Shown: one piece after another, positions 17,547-26,233 of the stretch
How positions within the stretch are numbered: position 1 is the stretch's first letter
Layout: each line of letters starts with the position of its first letter
Assembly: GCA_003222395.1 (NCBI GenBank)
Contig: QHWB01000031.1
Coordinates: 391,834-455,833 of the forward strand
DNA from: Acidobacteriota bacterium
Lineage (GTDB): Bacteria; Acidobacteriota; Vicinamibacteria; Vicinamibacterales; CAVVIG01
DNA: 64,000 nt
Direction of reading: 5' to 3'
Position numbers and translations under genes: made by a program
The notes under the pieces: model-generated
Database searches by the model: none
Seen by the model: the letters and a program-made list of their open reading frames with translations, nothing else
Told to the model about the DNA's origin: nothing

Positions 17547-17989
17547 CGGATGCAGCTCTCCACCGGCCGGATCGGGTGACGGCCAGAGTCGTGTCCGGAA
17601 GCCAGCCGGATCACGCTGTATCTAACGCTTCCTGAAGCGGCTCGTCAAGAAGATCGCGCAGGCGCCGAGCTCCTTTCAGGACGTTCGTGTCGTGAATCGA
17701 AGAGAGCTGACGACACCGAGCGCGAAGCGGGCTTCACAGTCGCGTTCGTATCTGCAATCGTCGGGCGTCGACATCGATCGGACGTGAGCTCGCTCGTGCG
17801 TCTGTCCTTTCTTGCGTCGGCCAGCCTGCCGCGGAGGTGCGCCTCACGCACGAGCCGCAGGAGCATGACGCGAACAGCCGCTTGAAGGGAAGTTCAGCAC
17901 CGTTCACGCGTTCAACTGGTGGAAGCCCGAAGTGATCCGGCGGCACGGCGCCGCCGGCATCCTGATCGTGCGACTGCGTGACGCCCACG
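17547..17989. other. 443-base gap without an intact gene
   Basis: No convincing gene. On the plus strand around 17870-17990 a short frame after a TGA reads FSTVHAFNWWKPEVIRRHG and ILIVRLRD, which looks protein-like but has no start and runs into the 3' end of the flavoprotein gene. It may be a scrap of a lost gene. Otherwise nothing is seen beyond the promoter space of the A-type gene. Confidence 0.4.
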
Positions 17990-19345
17990 TCAGACCATGT
18001 GGGCGATATCGGATCCGTGTGTGGGGTAGGCCCACAGCAGCTCCTTGAACCGATCGGCCGTCGTACCGGTGCGCATGCCCAGCGCGAACAGATTGATGGT
18101 CTCATCGGCGTGCGGCCCGAGCAGGTGCGCCCCGACGATCCTGCGGCTGTCCTGCTCGATCAGGACTTTGAACGCCGAACACTCTTCACCGAGGCGGCGC
18201 GACGAATACCAGGCCCTGGTGTCCTCGTGGTGCGTGACAAACCGGAGTCCCGCCGCCTGGGCGTCGGATTCTTGAAGCCCCACTCGCGCCAGCGGCGGCA
18301 GCGTGAAAACGACGCTCGGGATAGCGTCGTAGCTCGGCGTCGTGTGATTCCCCTCGAGCAGGTTCGTCGCCACGATGCGCCCCTCGTACGACGCCACCGG
18401 GGTCAACGCCGGGCCATCAGTCGCCGCGCAGTCGCCAGCCGCATAGACGATCGGATTCGAGACGCTTTGCAGATACTGATTCACGTGAATGCCGGCGCGC
18501 GAGGATTGAATGCCGCCCACATCGAGCGCGAGGTCGTCGACATCGGGTACACGGCCCGCACCGTGAACGACCAAATCGGCTTCAATCACCTCGGTTCCGC
18601 GCGGCCCGTCGATCGTCACGCGGTAACGGCCATCGACGGCGGCGATCGCCCGTGCCTCGGCCCCGAGCCGAACGTCCACGCCAAGCGCGCGCGTGCGGGC
18701 AATGAGGCGGTCCACCAGATCCGGATCGAATTCGACGAGCGGTCGTGTACCGCGATTGACGATGGTCACACGTACGCCGGCGCGTGCGGCAACGTGCGCA
18801 AACTCGAACGACACATAGCCGCCGCCGATGAAAACGATCGACGGTGGCAGCGAGGCCAGGTCCAGAAACTGATCGCTCGTGGCGACATGTTCGCGGCTCT
18901 CGAATGCGAGATCCGCGGGACGGGCGCCCGTCGCGACGACGATCGCACGCGCGGCGTTGAGCGTCGAATCGCCCACGCGGAGGTGAGTCGGACCGACGAA
19001 GCGCGCGCTTTCCTGAAACGCGGCAATCCCCGCTCGAGCCAGCTTCGCTTTGAGCGTCTCAGGACGCGGGTCGGTGAAGGTCCGTTTGAATCGGATCAGC
19101 TCGGCCCAGTCGATCGCGAAGGCTTCCGGCCGCACACCCTTCCCCGAAAGGAGACGAGCCGCGTCGACGGCGGCCGCAGCGCCGACCAGGACCTTCTTCG
19201 GGTCGCAGCCTCGCAGCGCGCACGTGCCGCCGAACGGACGTTTGTCGATCATCGCAACCGTCCAACCGGCGGCACGGCACCGCGATGCGACATTTTGCGC
19301 GGCCGTACCGGAGCCGATCACGATGAGATCGAACGTCTGGGCCAT
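17990..19345 (-). CDS. FAD-dependent pyridine nucleotide-disulfide oxidoreductase
   Basis: A 451-residue flavoprotein of the dihydrolipoyl dehydrogenase/mercuric/glutathione reductase superfamily. It has the N-terminal FAD motif VIGSGTAAQN, the redox-active disulfide GGTCALRGCDPKK (about residues 40-52), the NAD(P)-binding GGGYVSFEFAHV near 174, and the second FAD motif YAAGDCA near 296. The dimerisation domain ends in YPTHGSD, where the usual family motif is HPTxxE, so the canonical catalytic His-Glu pair is altered, though a His is present. No lipoyl-enzyme or mer gene is adjacent. It follows the VOC gene by 41 bases and may be co-transcribed with it. The substrate is undetermined. Confidence 0.9.
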   Translation of the reverse strand: MAQTFDLIVIGSGTAAQNVASRCRAAGWTVAMIDKRPFGGTCALRGCDPKKVLVGAAAAVDAARLLSGKGVRPEAFAIDWAELIRFKRTFTDPRPETLKAKLARAGIAAFQESARFVGPTHLRVGDSTLNAARAIVVATGARPADLAFESREHVATSDQFLDLASLPPSIVFIGGGYVSFEFAHVAARAGVRVTIVNRGTRPLVEFDPDLVDRLIARTRALGVDVRLGAEARAIAAVDGRYRVTIDGPRGTEVIEADLVVHGAGRVPDVDDLALDVGGIQSSRAGIHVNQYLQSVSNPIVYAAGDCAATDGPALTPVASYEGRIVATNLLEGNHTTPSYDAIPSVVFTLPPLARVGLQESDAQAAGLRFVTHHEDTRAWYSSRRLGEECSAFKVLIEQDSRRIVGAHLLGPHADETINLFALGMRTGTTADRFKELLWAYPTHGSDIAHMV

Positions 19346-19386
19346 CTGAGCAGTCAGTTTGTCGCGACCGTCGCCAACAGGCCGAT

Positions 19387-19794
19387 TTACGACTGACCGC
19401 CGAGACGAGCTTCGGCGATCGTGGGTTGAAACAGTTCGACCGGATTTCCGGATGGGTCATCGACGATGATCTGTTTTCCGCCAACGCCGGCTACGATCTG
19501 ATTTCGAAAGTGTGCGCCGGCTGCACGAAGGCTGGCTACGGTCGTCTCGAGACTGGCGACTTCAATCGCGAATCGATTCCACCCGCCAGGAACCTGCCGA
19601 GTTCCATCCGGCATCGATTGTCCGCCGCCTGCCGCGGCATTCGGCGCGCTGAGCACGAGCCGCAGGTCGCCTCGCGACAGCATCGCGAATGCTGGCGCCG
19701 GATGCATGTCTTCGTGGAATCCGAGATGCTCGCAATAGAAGGCAATGGCCGCGTCAACGTCGTTGACGATGTAACGGACTTGTACAGTGGCCAC
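19387..19794 (-). CDS. VOC (glyoxalase/bleomycin resistance) family protein
   Basis: A 135-residue single VOC domain. The N-terminal module has RYIVNDVDAAIAFYCEHLGF, and the C-terminal module ends in VDDPSGNPVELFQP, with the usual metal-ligand Glu in PVELF. The start is a GTG at 19794 with AGGAG seven bases upstream. It lies 24 bases after the toxin gene and before the flavoprotein gene. A relative of it was broken at 25270-25525, so the family has more than one copy here. Substrate unknown. Confidence 0.9.
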   Translation of the reverse strand: MATVQVRYIVNDVDAAIAFYCEHLGFHEDMHPAPAFAMLSRGDLRLVLSAPNAAAGGGQSMPDGTRQVPGGWNRFAIEVASLETTVASLRAAGAHFRNQIVAGVGGKQIIVDDPSGNPVELFQPTIAEARLGGQS

Positions 19795-19818
19795 TGGGCA
19801 TCTCCTGCAGATGCGCGA

Positions 19819-20250
19819 TCACGATCGGCGGGGAAGCCACTGCACTTCCAGATCTTGCTTCCCCTCGAGCGGCTTTATCTCCGGATCGCCGGTGAGAAGC
19901 GTCGAACGAAACTCGAGTGCCGTACCCACAGCAAAGGCTTCGGCGTATGCGATCGTATGGTTTGCCTTCAACTCGGCAGCACGTCGAACTCTCCGCCGCG
20001 TCGCATCCTTCACTGAAACGGGAAGCGTACCGCCCGCCGCCATCCGCCACAGCGACTCCGCGGCCTCGCGCCGCTCGACTCGAATCAAACGGTAGTACGC
20101 TTCACCCAGATTGATGATGGACGTGACGCATTCGGCGCGACCGCCATCGGCTTCGTCGAGCCAGCGCTGAACGGCCGCTGCGCCCGGTTCGTCCTGCAGC
20201 CACGCCAACCATGCAAATGCATCAAGACAGATCCTAGCGCTTCGCCTCAC
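19819..20250 (-). CDS. PIN-domain toxin (VapC-like)
   Basis: About 143 residues. Acidic PIN residues are visible in ICLDAFAWLAWL (Asp near 9), in the central INLGEAYYRL, and in LLTGDPEIKPLE near the C-terminus. The third acidic position, usually in ADAFA, reads AYAEAFAV, so Glu replaces Asp. PIN toxins cleave RNA, often tRNA or rRNA. The GTG at 20250 overlaps the antitoxin reading frame by 17 bases, the standard layout for such pairs; a TTG at 20265 in frame is possible. It is likely inhibited by the AbrB-type antitoxin encoded immediately upstream. Confidence 0.87.
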   Translation of the reverse strand: MRRSARICLDAFAWLAWLQDEPGAAAVQRWLDEADGGRAECVTSIINLGEAYYRLIRVERREAAESLWRMAAGGTLPVSVKDATRRRVRRAAELKANHTIAYAEAFAVGTALEFRSTLLTGDPEIKPLEGKQDLEVQWLPRRS

Positions 20251-20482
20251 GCCGGTGCTCCGCAAGATGCTGCCTCAACGCGTCGGTGCCCTTCGCAGAG
20301 CCACGCAGCGATCGCCATCCTGCGCGACGGGCCGAAGTCCGTCCTCGCGTGAGCGGCGACAGAACCAAGCCCGCGTCGGTGTCCTCCACCTGAAGGCGCA
20401 TGCCGGCCGTCAGGCGGTGCTTGTCTCGGAGATGGCGGGGTATGACGACCTGACCTTTGGAAGAGACTGTTGTCGTCGACAT
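20234..20482 (-). CDS. AbrB/MazE-type antitoxin
   Basis: An 82-residue protein with an N-terminal swapped-hairpin DNA-binding domain (TVSSKGQVVIPRHLRDKH, residues 4-21, continuing to LQVEDTDAG). The C-terminal half is basic and would bind the toxin. The ATG at 20482 sits nine bases from an inverted repeat at 20491-20508 that is a natural autoregulatory operator. It overlaps the toxin start by 17 bases. Confidence 0.88.
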   Translation of the reverse strand: MSTTTVSSKGQVVIPRHLRDKHRLTAGMRLQVEDTDAGLVLSPLTRGRTSARRAGWRSLRGSAKGTDALRQHLAEHRREAKR

Positions 20483-20490
20483 CAAGTCAT

Positions 20491-20508
20491 CTTACCGCGT
20501 CAGGTAAG
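20491..20508. promoter_or_regulatory. Inverted repeat upstream of toxin-antitoxin operon
   Basis: CTTACC, six bases, GGTAAG: a perfect inverted repeat immediately upstream of the antitoxin ATG. AbrB-type antitoxins usually repress their own operon through such sites, so this is a probable operator. That function is inferred. Confidence 0.55.
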
Positions 20509-20778
20509 ACAAGACCGGACCGAGCGCGCCGGTTCGCGGTGTACGGCGGAGAACGCCGTCGAAATTCAGGCGGTCGTGGGCTGATCACGGTGTGCGTGCG
20601 TCGGCAGAACGCGCCGCCAGACGTAGGGCAAAGTGGGTCTTCCACGTCGCTCGTTCATTCGCAACTGGCTAATCCAAGTGGCGACGGCACGCCGAGGCCG
20701 GCGAGGCCACCAAACGTTTTTCGGATTGGCACCCGCGCACGGTAGAGCGGCCACATCGCGAGCATTCGGCGGTATCGT
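20509..20778. other. Intergenic region with no recognised gene
   Basis: About 270 bases between the divergent toxin-antitoxin operon and the large glycosyltransferase gene. Open frames here have no protein-like character. No clear promoter or repeat was seen beyond the operator at its left end. Confidence 0.4.
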
Positions 20779-23700
20779 GTGGCCGTGCCGTTCTTCTCGG
20801 TGGTGATCGGGGCCTTGAACGCAGCAGCCACTCTTCCGGCCACCATCGCCGCACTGCATGAGCAGACCTTCACGGACTGGGAGGCCATCGTCGTCGACGA
20901 CGGGTCTGCCGACGATACTCCGGGAATCGTGCGGCGGTATGCCGGTGCCGACCCGCGCATCCGGCTTCTGCACGCGTCATCGCGCGGCGTTTCTGCCGCG
21001 CGGAACGATGGAATAGCGGCGGCCGCCGGAGCGTGGTTGCTGTTCCTCGACGCCGACGACACGATTTTCCCCGACGCCCTCGATGCCTGGCATCGGGCGA
21101 TAGAAGCGGAGGCGGACGTCGACGCGTGGTGCGGCGGCTGGGTGCGCGTGGCGCCGGGTGGCGATGTCGTGACGCACGAACAGTGGCCGATTACGCCCGA
21201 CATGTTTCCGGTACTCGCTCGTTTGTCCGCATTCCCCATTCACAGCTGCGTCGTTCGGCGTTCCATCGTGTTCAGGTCCGGAGGGTTCGATGTCGGATAC
21301 ATCACCTGCGAGGACTGGGACCTCTGGCAGCGACTTGCCAGGGCAGGCGCCCGGTTCGGCACGATTGCCAGCGATGTGGCGCGCTACCACATGCGGCCTC
21401 GCTCGGCGTCGCTCGCGGCGCGGCAGATGCTTGTCGATGGACTCCGCGTGATCACGACGGGGCATTCAGCGGATCCCCGTGTGACATCTCCCGTTGAGCA
21501 ATACGCGAACGGTATGCCGGAGGGCGCCGCGCCCGCGGTTCGCTTCGGATATCTGTGCTGGCCGGCGGGGCTGCTGCTCGGTGACGGCGCCGACGCGCGA
21601 TCGCTCTTCGATCTCATGGCAGGCGAACGGGCGGCCGACATCGATCCCAGCGTCGTCGCTGACGCAATCTTCCGATCGGCGACCCTCCGACGCTGCGCCG
21701 GTCCTTCTGCCTGGGGCGACCTCTGGCCGGCAATCGCGCCGAAGCTTTCCCGGTTCCTCCGGACACTCGAGGAGCGAACCGGCGCCCGGCTGCTGGCGCG
21801 ACGCGTGTTCGTGGCTCTCGCACGATCGATCTTCGAGCACCTTCCCGAAGCGTCACCGCTGACCTGCGTCGGTCTGACGCAGCTGCACACCGTCGACATA
21901 CGAACGCCGATGCAATCGCTGCGTTTGCCGCGCCACGTCGAGCGCGTGATCGTCCGCGTCCGGGCCGGCGCGGCGATTATCGGATTTCTCGAACTGCCTT
22001 CATGTGATGGTTCGCTCGACGCGGCGGTCGTTCGGGACGCCATTGCGCACGAGTTCGGGTGGTCGCTTCTTCGTGGCGTTCTCGAGGCCACCGTGTACGA
22101 CCAGGTCGGCCGCCGCCCCGCGCGGGACGGGATGGAGGCCGTTCGAAACGGCGTTGGCCCGAGCGCCGTGCCAGAGGATGAGCAGGAATGGGCCGCTCGA
22201 CGTCATGACGCGATCGGTTGGACCGTTTTCCTGCACGAGATCTGGGACCATCCCGATTGGCCCGCGAAGGCCTTCTACGATCCTGACTGGCCGTCGTCGG
22301 AAGGAGCGGGAGCGGAGCTGCGCGGTGACTGGATCAGCGTGGACGTTCTCGACCCAATCGCTGACACTCTCAGCGCGGAGAGTGCCGTCAACGCGGAGCT
22401 GTGTGCCGGAGGCGTCCCGGTGTGCTGCGCGCGCGTGCCGGTCGACGAAGGAGTGATTCGTGGTTCGCGGGTCCGTGCACTGTTGATGGCTGCCGCTGGC
22501 ATGGAGCTTCTGCATGTCGCGGTTCGTGAGGCGCTCATCGGCGCGCCGGAGAACGCGGGCAGCCTTCGCGAGCGTCTCTCGCGGCGGCGAGCATTGAACG
22601 TGGCGGCCGGCACCTCAGCCCCGCCGTTCGCCGGTGCGGCTCCCTCTGCCTCGGCGTGCATCGCATCGATCCGTGCGCGGGACCGCGGAGTTGCAATTGT
22701 CGCCGCCCGAAGGCTTGGTTTCCCCGGCTCGCCGGCGTCGCGGCGGGTGGATCTTCCATCGCGAGCGCGCCGGGACGTCCTCGCGGCTGCGCGCGCCGCC
22801 CGGGAGCCGGTCATTGCGGGATCGAAATGGCGACGGAGGCGGGTCGCGTACGCGCCCGAGGTGCTGTATGACGGCGCCCAGCGGCCGCTCGACCCGCCGC
22901 CGCACTGGCCCGTCGCGAACACGTCTTCGTTCGGACGGCACCATTTCGAGTCGCTGTTTGCCGGCGGCTCCGATCCGTGGCGCTATACCACTGCGTACGA
23001 GTCGCGCAAGTACGAACAAACGATGTCGTTGCTGCCGCCAGGACCGATCCGCCGTGCGCTGGAGATCGGGTGCGCCGAAGGTCACTTCACCGACGCGCTT
23101 GCCGCGCGCGTCGAGGCGCTCGCGGCGGTCGACATCTCCGCGATTGCACTCGAGCGCGCCGCTGCACGCTGCGCTCACCGCGAGAACATCTCGTTCGCGC
23201 GGCTGGACCTCGCGCGCGACCCGCTGCCGCCCGAAAACGATCTGATCGTCTGCAGCGAGCTGCTCTACTACGTCGGCACCGTCGACGATCTGCGGCAGGC
23301 GGGACGCAAGCTTCGCGACGCGCTGCGGCCCGGCGGTCGGCTGCTCACCGCCCACGCGAACGTCGCGTTGGACGATCCCGCGGGAGCGGGATACATGTGG
23401 GACGTGCCGTACGGCGCGAAGACGATCCGAGAGGTGCTTTCGGCCACGCCGGGTCTGCAGCTCGTGCGTGAGCTTCGCACGGCGCTCTATTCCGTGATGG
23501 AGTTCGAGCGCGGTGACGAGTCTCGTGCTCCGGTCGTGCTGTCCGCGGGATTCGCGATGCCCGAGCCGCACGTCGCCGAGCGCATTCGCTGGTCGGGCGG
23601 CGAGCCTGCCGCCGTCGCGCCGTCACCGGGCGCGATGCTGCCCATTCTCATGTACCACCGGCTGTCGACGTCGGCATCAGCAGCGAGTGCCCGATACGCA

Positions 23701-24330
23701 GTGTCCCCCGATGCGTTCCGGGAGCAACTCGCGTATCTCCGCGACGCAGGGTTCCATACCGTTTCGCTCGCGGACTGGACCGCTGCGCTTCAGAAGCGCG
23801 AGCCGCTCCCCGGCCGTCCCGTCGCGCTGACCTTCGACGATGCCTACGTGGATTTTGAGTCGGTCGCGCTGCCGCTCCTCCAGCAGCACGGGTTCGGCGC
23901 GACCCTGTTCGTCGTCACCGCGCGGCCGGGCGGCTGGAATGCCTGGGACGCCGCGCTTGGCGATCCCGTCAGGCTCATGGACTGGCCTGCCATTCAGCGC
24001 GTCGCGGCGTCAGGGATCGAGATCGGGGCGCACTCGACGACGCATCCGCCGATGACGGGACTCACACCCGCGGAGATCGCGCGCGAAGCGAGTCGCGCGC
24101 GCCTTGACATCCAGGAGCGGCTGAAACAGCCTGTGACGGCGTTCGCGTACCCCTACGGGGATTCGGACGCGGTAGTGCAGCATCTGGTCGGCGGTTGCGG
24201 GTTCCTGAGCGGCGTGACTTGCCGTTTCGGGGTGAGCGCGCTGTACGACCGCCCCCTGCGGCTGCCGCGGATCGAGATCGCCGGGACCGATTCGCTGACG
24301 GATTTCATCCGGAAGCTTGGCGGGCGCTGA
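20779..24330 (+). CDS. Trifunctional glycosyltransferase / NodS-like methyltransferase / polysaccharide deacetylase
   Basis: An 1183-residue fusion. Residues 1-230 are a GT2 glycosyltransferase (FFSVVIGALNAAATL, the nucleotide-binding VDDGSADDTP near 38, and FLDADD near 88). Residues 240-710 are of unknown type, partly helical. Residues 715-880 are a NodS-like SAM methyltransferase (DPWRYTTAYESRKYEQT, then LEIGCAEGHF near 760). Residues 950-1183 are a NodB-like deacetylase (ILMYHRLS, the metal motif TFDDAY near 1017, GAHSTTHP and FAYPYG). All three active sites look intact. The start is a GTG at 20779. This architecture is known from other bacterial genomes and probably builds or tailors an N-acetylglucosamine-containing glycan, which is inferred. 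Confidence 0.9.
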   Translation: MAVPFFSVVIGALNAAATLPATIAALHEQTFTDWEAIVVDDGSADDTPGIVRRYAGADPRIRLLHASSRGVSAARNDGIAAAAGAWLLFLDADDTIFPDALDAWHRAIEAEADVDAWCGGWVRVAPGGDVVTHEQWPITPDMFPVLARLSAFPIHSCVVRRSIVFRSGGFDVGYITCEDWDLWQRLARAGARFGTIASDVARYHMRPRSASLAARQMLVDGLRVITTGHSADPRVTSPVEQYANGMPEGAAPAVRFGYLCWPAGLLLGDGADARSLFDLMAGERAADIDPSVVADAIFRSATLRRCAGPSAWGDLWPAIAPKLSRFLRTLEERTGARLLARRVFVALARSIFEHLPEASPLTCVGLTQLHTVDIRTPMQSLRLPRHVERVIVRVRAGAAIIGFLELPSCDGSLDAAVVRDAIAHEFGWSLLRGVLEATVYDQVGRRPARDGMEAVRNGVGPSAVPEDEQEWAARRHDAIGWTVFLHEIWDHPDWPAKAFYDPDWPSSEGAGAELRGDWISVDVLDPIADTLSAESAVNAELCAGGVPVCCARVPVDEGVIRGSRVRALLMAAAGMELLHVAVREALIGAPENAGSLRERLSRRRALNVAAGTSAPPFAGAAPSASACIASIRARDRGVAIVAARRLGFPGSPASRRVDLPSRARRDVLAAARAAREPVIAGSKWRRRRVAYAPEVLYDGAQRPLDPPPHWPVANTSSFGRHHFESLFAGGSDPWRYTTAYESRKYEQTMSLLPPGPIRRALEIGCAEGHFTDALAARVEALAAVDISAIALERAAARCAHRENISFARLDLARDPLPPENDLIVCSELLYYVGTVDDLRQAGRKLRDALRPGGRLLTAHANVALDDPAGAGYMWDVPYGAKTIREVLSATPGLQLVRELRTALYSVMEFERGDESRAPVVLSAGFAMPEPHVAERIRWSGGEPAAVAPSPGAMLPILMYHRLSTSASAASARYAVSPDAFREQLAYLRDAGFHTVSLADWTAALQKREPLPGRPVALTFDDAYVDFESVALPLLQQHGFGATLFVVTARPGGWNAWDAALGDPVRLMDWPAIQRVAASGIEIGAHSTTHPPMTGLTPAEIAREASRARLDIQERLKQPVTAFAYPYGDSDAVVQHLVGGCGFLSGVTCRFGVSALYDRPLRLPRIEIAGTDSLTDFIRKLGGR

Positions 24331-24380
24331 CAGACCTCTTTCACCGGCAATGGATACGGCATCTCTCACAGGGTGTATCG

Positions 24381-24809
24381 ATGAAGCTGAATCCGCAAAT
24401 CTCGCTCGCGTTCAACGGGCAATGCGAAGCCGCGTTCAGGTGTTATGAACAGTGCCTGAACGGAACAATCGCATTCACGCTCACGTGGGGCAATTCACCG
24501 ATGGCAGGCGAGGCACCTCCCGGTTGGGACGCGAAGATCTATCACGCCACTCTCAAAATCGGCGACGCCGTGGTCATGGGCGGGGACCTGCCTCCCAACC
24601 GATACGAGCAACCAAAGGGCTTTTCGCTTGTCCTCCAGATGGACGACTCCGTCGCAGCGGAGCGCGCATTTCAGGCGCTCGCGGAAAACGGCAGGATCGA
24701 GATGCCACTCCAGGAAACGTTTTGGGCAAGTCGGTTTGGGGCGTTGGTGGACCAGTTTGGAATACCTTGGTCAATCAATTGTGAAAGAGCCGTCGAGGCG
24801 ACACAGTGA
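24381..24809 (+). CDS. PhnB/YjdN-like VOC family protein
   Basis: A 142-residue protein starting MKLNPQISLAFNGQCEAAFR with the sequence FYEQ-like CYEQCLNGTIAF, then MDDSVAAERAFQALAENG and a C-terminal FGALVDQFGIPWSINCE. This is the PhnB-like branch of the VOC superfamily (also called 3-demethylubiquinone methyltransferase-like). No phosphonate genes are nearby, so a role in phosphonate use is not supported. AGGG lies about ten bases before the ATG. It is convergent with, and overlaps by some 35 bases, the run-on frame of the decayed haemerythrin gene. Confidence 0.9.
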   Translation: MKLNPQISLAFNGQCEAAFRCYEQCLNGTIAFTLTWGNSPMAGEAPPGWDAKIYHATLKIGDAVVMGGDLPPNRYEQPKGFSLVLQMDDSVAAERAFQALAENGRIEMPLQETFWASRFGALVDQFGIPWSINCERAVEATQ

Positions 24810-25525
24810 TCGACAACGCGAAGCCTTCGTTGCGGGCGGCGTCTGCCGGACGGGTGATCCCAGGTTCACCTCTGCGTTCAACGACACGTCGTGGATTCGG
24901 CAACGCGTTGTACCAAGGGGCGATCAGACGCGCGGGCGTAAATTGCGCGAGATCATATATGCCGAGCCGCTTCTCGATGCCGGCGACCTGATCGACAATC
25001 TTGTCGAAACCTTCTTCGCCGAAGAGTTGATGTTCTTTCGTCTCGAATTCTTCGCCAAGCGTGTCGAACTCGTGCTTCGACAGAATACTGCGAAGCGCGG
25101 GGAACAGCACCGTGTCCTCGCGGGCCTCATGTGGCTCGTACATCCGAACGAACTGCTCCATGGCTTCGACGATCGCCTTTGCAGAGGAGGGATCTTTGAG
25201 TGTTTGGGCGTTCGCCAGCTGTGTGATTCGGTCGGTTAAACGCCGACCGGCTTGATGCTGCGCGCGGAGGCGCGCGACCTCCGCGGCGATGTCTTCGAGG
25301 ATGAAATGAATTCGGTTCCACCTCCGTCGACGGTCGCCGGCCGTCAGACATCGGACGGCCGGCGGAACTTCTTGGACCACTCAGTAAGAGACGCGGGTCT
25401 CCTCGAGTGACATCCGCAAACGCGGGCGCGGCACTGGAAAGCAATGAGAAACCCAGATGCGTCGTGTAGAACCGGATGGCGGCCTCAACGTGATCAACGA
25501 GGTAACGGATGTGAACGGTAGCCAT
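24775..25525 (-). pseudogene. Chimeric remnant: VOC protein joined to haemerythrin-like protein
   Basis: From an ATG at 25525 the frame reads a VOC N-terminus (RYLVDHVEAAIRFYTTHLGF) that breaks near 25330. The VOC sequence continues in another frame (RWNRIHFILEDIAAEVARLR). It then passes without a break into the second half of a haemerythrin (HHE) domain: QHQAGRRLTDRITQLA, EQFVRMYEPHEAREDTVLFP and LGEEFETKEHQLFGEEGFDK. Both the VOC C-terminus and the haemerythrin N-terminal helices are absent, so a deletion joined two genes. The frame then runs past the usual haemerythrin end into unrelated sequence. Confidence 0.82.
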
Positions 25526-25603
25526 CCTTCAACGATCTTGACCTGCCCGCGACACACGGTCACGAGGTCGTGCGAAGAACAGCACCGCTCGGGACCCGCG
25601 CCG

Positions 25604-26233
25604 TCATGGTCGCGCAATCTTGAGACGCCGGCGCGCGTGCGCCGCCAGCACTGCCATGCCCGCGGCGTACGCCCGCCGGTGCTCCTGCGTCCACGGCGGA
25701 CCGGCCGGCCGGCCGGCACGACTGACGAACTCCTCGACCTCACGAAGTGTCACGCCGAGTTGCTTCGCGGCCCGCGAAGTCTCCTCGCCACGGCGGCACA
25801 TGTGGACATCAAGTCCGATCTGCCGCGCCGCGCGACAGATGGCCAGCTGATACAGCATCCCGTCCGCGGCGCATTGCAGACGATACGATTGCCGCACCGC
25901 AGGCACAGTCGCGGGAAGCTCGGGAAATGGGGGCTTCCTGATGGCGAGCGCCACGGCGGCATATGTCGGCGACAGCTCGGTCACCACGCGCTGTAATGCG
26001 AGAGTAGTGCGAGCGGCGATTGATCGCCGCACTCGCGCAATGAGCGCGTGGGCCTCGTCTTCCTTCATGCCGACCGATTCGTGCTCGTACGGCATCTTCG
26101 GCAAGCCCGGATCGATCAGCGTCACCCGCCGCCGCGCGATGACGACCGGCACCAGGCCAGACGCCGCGACGCAGATCACATGCGCCCAGCCGGCATGCTC
26201 GGCCACGCTCACCACGCACGGCGCGCCCTTCAT
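25604..26233 (-). CDS. Hypothetical protein coupled to TetR regulator
   Basis: A 209-residue protein. The ATG at 26233 overlaps the stop of the TetR gene in an ATGA, so translation is coupled. No family is recognised. The N-terminal part (HVICVAASGLVPVVIARRRV) is hydrophobic, and the rest is helical with several Ala/Arg-rich segments and four cysteines. A short helix-turn-helix-like stretch (KQLGVTLREVEEFVSRAG) lies near residues 160-178. It could modulate or act with the regulator, but nothing in the sequence shows how. Confidence 0.7.
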   Translation of the reverse strand: MKGAPCVVSVAEHAGWAHVICVAASGLVPVVIARRRVTLIDPGLPKMPYEHESVGMKEDEAHALIARVRRSIAARTTLALQRVVTELSPTYAAVALAIRKPPFPELPATVPAVRQSYRLQCAADGMLYQLAICRAARQIGLDVHMCRRGEETSRAAKQLGVTLREVEEFVSRAGRPAGPPWTQEHRRAYAAGMAVLAAHARRRLKIARP

